Assembly: GCA_020631735.1 (NCBI GenBank)
Contig: CM036159.1
Coordinates: forward strand, 17,461,511-17,525,510
DNA from: Saccharum officinarum
Taxonomy: Eukaryota; Streptophyta; Magnoliopsida; Poales; Poaceae
DNA length: 64,000 nt
Reading direction: 5' to 3'
The translations under genes were made by a program, and so were the position numbers. Within the stretch, counting starts at the first letter, position 1, and the number at the start of each line of letters is the position of its first letter. Below, in pieces: positions 57,357 through 64,000 of this stretch. The notes beneath the pieces are model-generated. The model was given only the letters and a program-made list of their open reading frames with translations, was not told where the DNA came from and did not search any database.

Positions 57357-58622
57357 ATAAAGGGTATAATGAGCATTCTAGCCTTTTGGACTATCAAGTG
57401 AAGCTGTTTTTGCCAAACGGTCAACAAAACTGCTTCAGCTATCCGAGTGAATTTGCTCCGCAGGTGAAGCTACAACTGGAGCTTATTTGGCTGGAGTCGG
57501 AGCTCTACCAAACGAGCCCTAAGCCTCAAACTCGGTCGACTGCAGTTTTTCAGTTGGCAAAACTTCTGGAGAAGGTATGTTTTGTGCCGTTGAAGGTGGT
57601 ACCGCATCTAGATTCATGTCCGAGTTGGACACGGTTTGGCAGTTGTTACCTTCCCTTCGTCAAATTTAAAGGGCGCTACTACGGCCAAAGTGCACAGTCG
57701 AGCGTTGGAAATTCTGCCTATAGTCCACTAAAAAACGCCCGCACCGTCCTCCTCCCGCGTGTCATCCACGCCACTGGCTTCTCCCCCATGTCTTCCCCGC
57801 CTCCGGCGTCGCCTCGCCCGCTCCCTCATCGCCCCGGCCGGCTCCAGATTCGGCGGCGGCGCCCTCGCCACCGCCTCTAGCACCTCCCACCGCCCCGCCG
57901 CCCACTGTCCCGCTGTCGGCGGTAGGGTCTCGCCGGAGCTCCGCGGCCGCGGGCGGCGACCACCTTCTTCCCCTCCCCCTGCCCCCTCCCACATGCGGCC
58001 ATGGCGAAATCCGTCCATAGCGCCCCCGCCCCGACCTGGTCTGGCCACCGCTACCGCCGCTAGCTCCCCTAAACCACCCACCAGCCACCCCACCGTCTGG
58101 CCTACCTGCCTCCCCCCAGCCGGCCATTCTATAGCCCCCCGAATTTGGGGAAGAAAGAGAGGGAGAGGGTCACCGGAACCCTAAGAAACAGATCCAGGAG
58201 GAGGAGGAGGAGGCCGCTGGCGCTGGAACCCGCCATGGCCGCCGCCAAGAACGCGCGGTCGCGGGGGTCGTGCGGGCACTTTGGGACGCGGACGCGACCG
58301 CCGGGGAGAGTTCGCGGGAGATGAGAGAGAGAGGGGGGTGAGAGATAGAGAGAATGGGTGTGGGTGGGAAGGTGTTGAGGAGAAAACGCGTGAGTGTGGC
58401 GGTGGGGCGCTTCGGTTGTTTCATCGTGGGATCGGATCGAACGGCCTGCGCAGTGTGCATGCCAAGAGACGCGAGCCTGCGCGCTCGGAAAGTAGCATTA
58501 GGGAAATTTAAAATGTGTAATGGTAGCCACACAGCTGAACCGCCAATGTTAGGGGTTTTGACGTGGAATTCATCAAATAATTGTGCAATTTATCTGGCTG
58601 GTCTGACAGGCAAAATCTAGAG
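57357..58622. other. Mixed segment, GC-rich 57720-58330, no recognised gene
   Basis: Overlapping Pro/Arg/Ser-rich ORFs are open on both strands around 57728-58184 and no domain is visible. 'taccaaacgagccc' near 57509-57522 and 'ggggctgtttggta' near 54802 may be ends of an older element interrupted by the Pack-MULE. Confidence 0.3.
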
Positions 58623-58915
58623 TGCTATCTCCATCCTAAAAAGGAATCTAAGGATGTAATTCTAAAATTAGTATTTAGTCAAACTTTCTTCAGCTTAATC
58701 AAATTTCTATAAAAGTACACTAATATCTAGTCTACCATACTAAATATGTATTGTTAGATTTTTATTACCATGAAATATATTTTTACATAATACTACATGT
58801 TTAATAAAGTCATAAATGTTGATACCATCTTCTATAAATTTAGTTAAAGTTAATTAAAGTAATTTGATGTGAACTGGATCTGAAATTGCAACTTTTTCTG
58901 GATGGACCGTTGAGG
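58623..58915. repeat. Stowaway-like MITE, degenerate
   Basis: Starts 'ctatctccatcctaaaaagg' and ends 'ttttctggatggaccg', with the AT-rich interior typical of grass Stowaway elements. Confidence 0.5.
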
Positions 58916-59290
58916 CCCTTTGCAACGTAAGAATTTCATAGGAATATTACAGAAATTTCACAAGAATCGGTTTATTCTCACAAGGAAACATAGAAAACCG
59001 GCCAAAAAAATTAGTGTACGGTCTGTCACTCGGAGCAAAGTACAGTTATTCGACAATGTTCAGTGTTCTACACATCTAAATTGCATGTCGACATAGTAAT
59101 ACGTTGTTGACAATTTGAAGAGAGCATATACTCGTATGAACACACCAACGCCACTGTCAATCTGCATAACAAAATTAAAGTACGACGACAGATTTGAACA
59201 ACAACAAAGGAGTACATACTGCCGCACGGTTTTTAATTCAGAGAAGAAGATATGTGGATCGAGGTGACCAGACAACGTGTCTGGCCCGTG
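58916..59290. other. Spacer, nothing recognised
   Basis: AT-rich sequence between two Stowaway-like elements. No supported ORF. Confidence 0.4.
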
Positions 59291-59551
59291 CTCCGTCTGT
59301 TCATGAAATAATTCAATTCTCGTTTTTTAAAGAATCAAACGGTTTAAATTTTAATTGAATTTATATAAAAACTATTATCCTTCATAATATAAAATAAGTA
59401 CCGTTAGATTAGTTATAGAGTATATTTTCATAATAGATTTTATTTAGAGACATGAATGTTAATATTATTTACTATAAACTCAGTCAAACTTAAGCTACTT
59501 TAACTGACACGGATTCAATAATTGCATTCTTTTCTGGATGGAGACAGTACG
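59291..59551. repeat. Second Stowaway-like MITE, degenerate
   Basis: Begins 'ctccgtctgttcatgaaat' and ends 'tttctggatggagac'. Internal similarity to 58623-58915 ('ccgttagatt', 'ataaactcagtcaaactta'). Confidence 0.5.
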
Positions 59552-60120
59552 TGTAAAGACAAGTAGCAACAACTATTGGTTCAGGTACGCGAGGAAAATC
59601 TTGTTTAGATTTTGTCGAATTCATACCTTAATCTACATGTATTGGTGTAGATTGATGTGAAATTTAGTTGTACTCTAGTTCACCCTACACGTGAACTGAT
59701 GCGACATGTCTGACTTTTTTTTTCCTGGAACGAGAACGGAGAGATGCTAGACACAGCGAGAGGTCGATATGCAGCCTGACTAGTTTTCGCGGTCCGGGAA
59801 AAGACAGCCCAACCCATGTACACCAATCGAAGCTTCACCCCAGGACCCAGGACCCAGGATACAAAATGGCCGGCAAAGCCCATGTTACTACCTTTCCTAA
59901 GTGGGTAAGCCCAGCTCATTACAGAGTTTTTTTTGTTTGCTATAAAGAAGCTGCTCGGGTGGTAAGCTCAGCTCATTTCAGAGTTTCTTTTCCCGCGGTA
60001 GCTTATAAATTAGACTTTTTTTAACTGATGAGTGGTGACATTTACAAACACAATATATCTTCTCCCCTCAAAAAAAATCTTCTACTTGTACCCCTTGGGA
60101 ACCGGATATTAGCCCCCTCC
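59552..60120. other. Spacer, nothing recognised
   Basis: Contains short duplications such as 'ccaggaccca' near 59845 and 'ggtaagc(c)cagctcatt' at 59904 and 59960. No gene. Confidence 0.35.
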
Positions 60121-60790
60121 CCCACAAAAAAAGTGGACCATGTAACGTTTACCACATGCTTGAACATGTGTTGATGCCGAATTGGATATACTAGCTAGGT
60201 TTAGAACGTCAGACGTCGCACAAAACCTATCACACACACCAAACAGCTCCAAGATCACCGATATCGATCTAGAGATCGACTAGGCTGATTTAGAGCCCGT
60301 CTTTTGTCACAAAAGCTCGAGAACACCTTCCAGGAAGACCTGTCGGTTATGATCCTTGTATATATAGAGGGGGTGGTCTTATCACAGTAGGAAACCCTTC
60401 CAAGAAGTATTTACCAAGTTTTTCACAAGTTTGGAACAGTTCGGATTAGAATCTAAAATGCTAGATCCTAGGGGCTTTTATTAGGTCTGTCGATGTCTTT
60501 CGAAACTTTGGACGTTGGTCAGAACTTCCGACATGGGGATCACCCCAGGCACCAAGCAGGGCTTTTAGGTTTCTCGAAACTTCTGGCGTCCATCGAAACT
60601 TTCGACCCTCAGAACTTATGATGTTGGAGCATCTTCCTAGGGCGTAACTCCATCTAGACCCCTCATTGGGCGTTCCATATATGTTCTTTTGTTCGTCTCG
60701 TCGAGCAGAACGCAATGGTGAGATCCGTTTCATATTTTGATAACTTTATAAAATGGATAATTTTGGTTGTCAACAAATGGCCCCTGTTTT
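60121..60790 (-). repeat. Possible Copia LTR remnant
   Basis: Minus-strand reading has 'tgttgacaaccaaaattatcc' near its start and several 'gaaagtttcga'/'gaagttctgac' words, plus a TATATA near 60362. It resembles the variable segment of SIRE/Maximus-type LTRs. Ends are not defined. Confidence 0.3.
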
Positions 60791-61396
60791 TAGGTTAGAT
60801 TTATGCGAACCTGAAAACATAACACACTAAATAGCAACGACGTCCAACTTATCGGCTACCTGGAATCTAAGGGCGATGTATACATCAACCATTTTGTTCT
60901 AAGGACGATACATGTATCGGTCATTATTTGGTTAGCACTTCAGGCTTCTTGCCAAATACTTGGAGAATATTTCTTCAAATCAAATACCTCCGGTTAATTG
61001 CTCTAAGGAGACGATCACCTTGCAACGTCTCTAACATATATGAATTACCAAATGTCACTTTGATCACCTTTAACAAACCTTCACTGCTTTGTGACCACTT
61101 GCCAAACTTATGCTCTTCGTCCTAAGCGGTAGAATAGTTTTCCACCCTAAGTCTCCAGGTCATACAAGTTATAGATTTTATTTAGGTTTATGTTTGCTAA
61201 ATATAAATAAATCTATAACTAAGCTATATATGATCAAATGAGTATGAAACTTTTACTACAGTTCACTCATACAATAATTAGCCTATCATAAAAATTTTAT
61301 CACAATTGGACTATAGAAACTGTAACTATGAATTATTTCAATTAATTGCAGAAAAATATAGATCTAAAGCCACAACAAAAACTTTATACTAAAGCA

Positions 61397-61433
<37 letters not shown>

Positions 61434-61793
61434 CTGTGTACATCTACTCATGTGGAGTCCGGCAAAATTAGATTTTCTATTTTATGTTTTTTTTTGTAAT
61501 TTACTGTGATTTTTCGAAGATTTAGTCGAAATAAATAAAAAAGACAAAAGACAAAACCGCCTTCAAAAACAGGGTCACGGAGGTAAGAAGAACAGTTTTA
61601 AAAGTTGAGGGAGATATTTTGCTCGGTTTTGGAGTTCAGAGAGGAGAAGTGAACTTTCGCGAAAGTTAAGGGAGATAACGTGGACTTTTTTTTAAAAAAC
61701 AAACCAATCAAATATAGACGCGGTTCAACTGTTCAGGAAGCCTTTGTCATGTTTTGCCGCTAGACACTTGCAGAAAATCCCCCAATAGGCCGT
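60791..61793. other. AT-rich spacer with inverted relative of 53306-53695
   Basis: 61320-61700 is a reverse-orientation relative of the repeat inside 53235-53767 (shared 'actttatactaaagcatacta' and 'ctcatgtggagtcc' words). No gene. Confidence 0.45.
61401..61430 (+). repeat. (AT)15 microsatellite
   Basis: Thirty bases of alternating AT inside the dispersed repeat. Confidence 0.85.
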
Positions 61794-62606
61794 TGAAGCA
61801 TCTAGGCCCCAAGGTTTGGTTTCGGCAATTGATGACAACGCTTTATTACCATGACTAACGTGTGTTTTGCAGAAACATTGGTAAGTTAGGTCATGGAGGT
61901 GTTAACTGCTTTGGGCACCATGGTATTCATGCCCCTTGATGGAAGTCGTTTCGGTTTTCAAAAGAGTGACGTCAAGATTAAGGACGGCTAGTTCCAGATG
62001 TCGAGGTGTTGAGATACATTTGGAATAGTCGTAGGATCTTCGTTTTTCTCTTTGGCCGTACTATAAAGGGGGGCATGAGCGGGTAGCTTGACCTAGGAGA
62101 GTCCTATGTTTAGGTGTGGTGCACACTTGTTAAACTTGGCGCTAGGCAGCACTAGAATAGCTCAAAGTTCAGTTGGAAGCAACTTGGTTCAAGTTGTAAC
62201 GCGTTTCGGAAAGTTTCGGGTCGTTTTCCAACCACCGGACGCGGTTCTCGCGAGGACCGGACGCGGTGGTCAGTTCAGTTCCGCGGCTAGAGTTTCAGCT
62301 CTGACCACCGGACGCGGTCCTTGCGAGGACCGGACGCAGTGGTCAGTACAGTTCCGCGGATAGGGTTTCAGCTTTGACCACCGGACGCGGTCCTCGCGAG
62401 GACCGGACGCTGTGGTCAGTAGTCGACACATGTCACTTGAGGGAAACACCCGATCGGACGCGACCTGGGTGTGATCGGCGCGTCCGGTCATAGTCCAGTA
62501 AGGTCCAGAGATGATCGGACGCGTCCGGTCATCACCCATCGGACACGGTAGTGCGTCCGATGCGAGTACAGTATGCTCCTTGCACGATCGGACGCGTCCG
62601 GTCATC
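61794..62606 (+). mobile_element. SIRE/Maximus-type Copia LTR, 5' part
   Basis: Starts TGAAGCATCTAGGCCCC with the typical 'ggcaattgatgacaacg' continuation, then runs into GCGTCCGGTC-rich sequence. It is interrupted at 62607 by a Gypsy LTR. The rest would be beyond the window. Confidence 0.65.
62231..62425 (+). repeat. 73-bp tandem repeat, ~2.6 units, in the LTR
   Basis: Units begin ACCACCGGACGCGGT at 62231, 62304 and 62377. Each holds a palindromic ccggacgcg/gaggaccggacg core. Confidence 0.85.
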
Positions 62607-64000
62607 TGTAACACCCGAGGTGTTTGCCACCAGTTAAGCAGTGGGTTTGAGCTCAACCATGATAGATTAAGTGGTGATGAAGATGTCAAGGTCAAACCTA
62701 TGGAAACGAGCCCCAACCTAAATTTGGATGCTGCACCATTGCTTTACATATAGTCCATTTTCAAGATATATGCTTGGGTAGTGTTATTGCAATATCTTCA
62801 TGTGTCTCACCTTAGTACCTATCTATATTGGTCACTGGAAAAGTTTCATGACGTTTGGAATCAAAAAGTCACATGAAATGATAAGTCATATCTTTGCATG
62901 AATTGCTTTATCAAGTGACTGGAAACATATGAAGTCAACCAAACCTTGTAACCTTGCTCAAACAACTCTAATTGAACTCTACAAAAAAAGTTATGAAGGG
63001 TTCGTGTTGAGCGAAGGTGGAGAAAATGTCCGAAAATAATGGAAACCCTATATTTTGTAGCAGAAAGGACTTTGCGTTGACCGAGAAATAAAGTTGACTT
63101 CTGGACCAGATATGAGGTTTGACCAAAAATGAAAGTTGAAGAAAAGTTTGAGTATAACAAACTTTGTTAAAGGACCAAGTCATGATTTAGCTTCGAAATA
63201 GATCAAAACAGTGCTTAAAGTATAAGAGAAAAGCTGAAATCAACCCGACCGTGTTTGCAGTCCGGATTTCACCGACATCGACGTTGACATTCCACGTTCT
63301 CCAAAATTCGTTAAGCAACTTGAGTTGGTCCAAAAACAAAAGTTGGAGTATATATTATGGAGAAGAGCATGCAAAAAGTTGGATTAAGTTTGATCAGGTT
63401 TTGACCTCCGAATGCGAGTTTCCGTGATCTCCGTCAACATGTTGGCATTGTCATCTTGGCATCATTTTATCTCCTAATCCGTTGACCTAATGACCTTGGC
63501 CCCTTAATGAAAATTGTAGAGCAACTCGTGGGCTACAACTTTGGTTTTGGGCCCATGTCCAAAATTGGCCCGGAAGGAGCCCAGAACGACATCCCGCGGT
63601 GACCACGCCGTTGCACACCACGTGTTCGATCAATTGACCACGCGTCCGCCATGCACGGAGCACGCCCCCACCATTGCTGCCCTGCTGATGCTGCTCCATT
63701 TCACATCCTGGAAGGCCAGAGGCGCTCCCCACTTCCTCATTCACTCCCTCCGCTCTCTCCCTCGCTCGCAACTCCCTCCCTAGTGCTGCTGCTCGCCCCC
63801 AGCGCCATGACCGCCGCCATGGATGGCCGAGCGGAGCTCGCTGCCGCTGGTGCTGCTCCCTCTTCTCCCCCCTTGCATAGCTCTGTAGCCACTTGCTCCA
63901 CCTACTGTGCCGCGCCGACGCGAAACCCTAGCAGCGCCGGCCTTCCCTCCGCCGTCACAGCTCATCGTCGTGGAGCCATCCCGCCGTCGGCGCCTGTGCG
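62607..64000 (+). mobile_element. Del/Tekay-like Gypsy LTR, 5' part
   Basis: Starts TGTAACACCCGAGGTG and passes from AT-rich to GC-rich DNA (63580 onward), like the LTRs at 1-2565 and 32734-38964 but on the plus strand. It leaves the window. ORFs such as 63541-63783 are unsupported. Confidence 0.55.

Noticed and set aside
57728..58184. Overlapping ORFs on both strands near 58 kb
   Set aside because: All are Pro/Arg/Ser-rich readings of one GC-rich segment; no motif, splice or promoter evidence.
62231..62425. Tandem 73-bp units considered as a CRISPR-like array
   Set aside because: Repeats are directly adjacent without unique spacers, and the genome is eukaryotic.

Overview
This is nuclear DNA from a grass, most likely the Andropogoneae (sorghum/sugarcane/Miscanthus type). 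The evidence is intron-containing plant genes with GC-rich first exons, plus typical grass repeats: Ale/Retrofit-like Copia, long Del/Tekay-type Gypsy LTRs beginning TGTAACACC, SIRE/Maximus-type Copia LTRs, a CACTA element, a Pack-MULE, Stowaway-, hAT- and other MITEs, a Helitron end and an L1-type LINE. The species assignment is an inference. All comparisons below were made by eye.

The most important structural fact concerns the 100-N gap at 22977-23076. The last ~11.9 kb before it (11079-22976) and the first ~11.9 kb after it (23077-34984) are nearly identical. The repeated segment ends exactly at the end of the left contig and begins exactly at the start of the right contig. That is the dovetail pattern of two overlapping contigs, or two haplotypes, placed end to end without merging. 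Several features therefore appear twice: the 5' half of SWI3D, the hyccin gene, two MITEs, a class II repeat, the LINE tail and part of a Gypsy LTR. Collapsed, the window probably represents about 52 kb.

Layout. 1-2565: part of a Del/Tekay-like LTR (minus orientation). 2566-3470: class II-like repeat with TGCAACAT motifs. 3930-14382 (minus): SWI3D, a SWI/SNF chromatin-remodelling subunit (SWIRM, ZZ, SANT, C-terminal SWIRM-associated region) in seven exons. Its exon 5 is split by a 5.2-kb Copia element (5088-10315) with indistinguishable LTRs and a TCAAC target duplication. 17621-18627 (plus) and its second copy 29629-30636: a hyccin-family gene (plasma-membrane PI4-kinase complex), intact only in the right-hand copy. 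The repeats downstream lead into a LINE whose RNase H is interrupted by a 6.2-kb Del-type solo LTR (32734-38964), which itself contains a SIRE-type solo LTR (36179-38075). Both insertions have 5-bp target duplications.

41373-41885 (minus): a decayed histone H2A.X gene with a lost splice acceptor. A Helitron 3' terminus lies just upstream (42064-42092). 42093-50279 is low-gene DNA with repeated GC-rich promoter-like blocks and exon-like scraps, possibly Helitron cargo. 50288-52831: a hAT MITE and the right end of a CACTA element with a Transposase_24-type gene. 54137-54575: a small unrecognised broken ORF. 55407-57300: a Pack-MULE with ~0.6-kb inverted arms, a 9-bp target duplication and a captured DUF642 fragment. 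57310-64000: MITEs, microsatellites, and a SIRE-type LTR broken by another Del-type LTR.

Only two host genes look functionally meaningful: hyccin, and SWI3D apart from its interrupted exon. They are divergently arranged about 3.2 kb apart and share no evident pathway. Most of the remaining sequence is nested transposon material.
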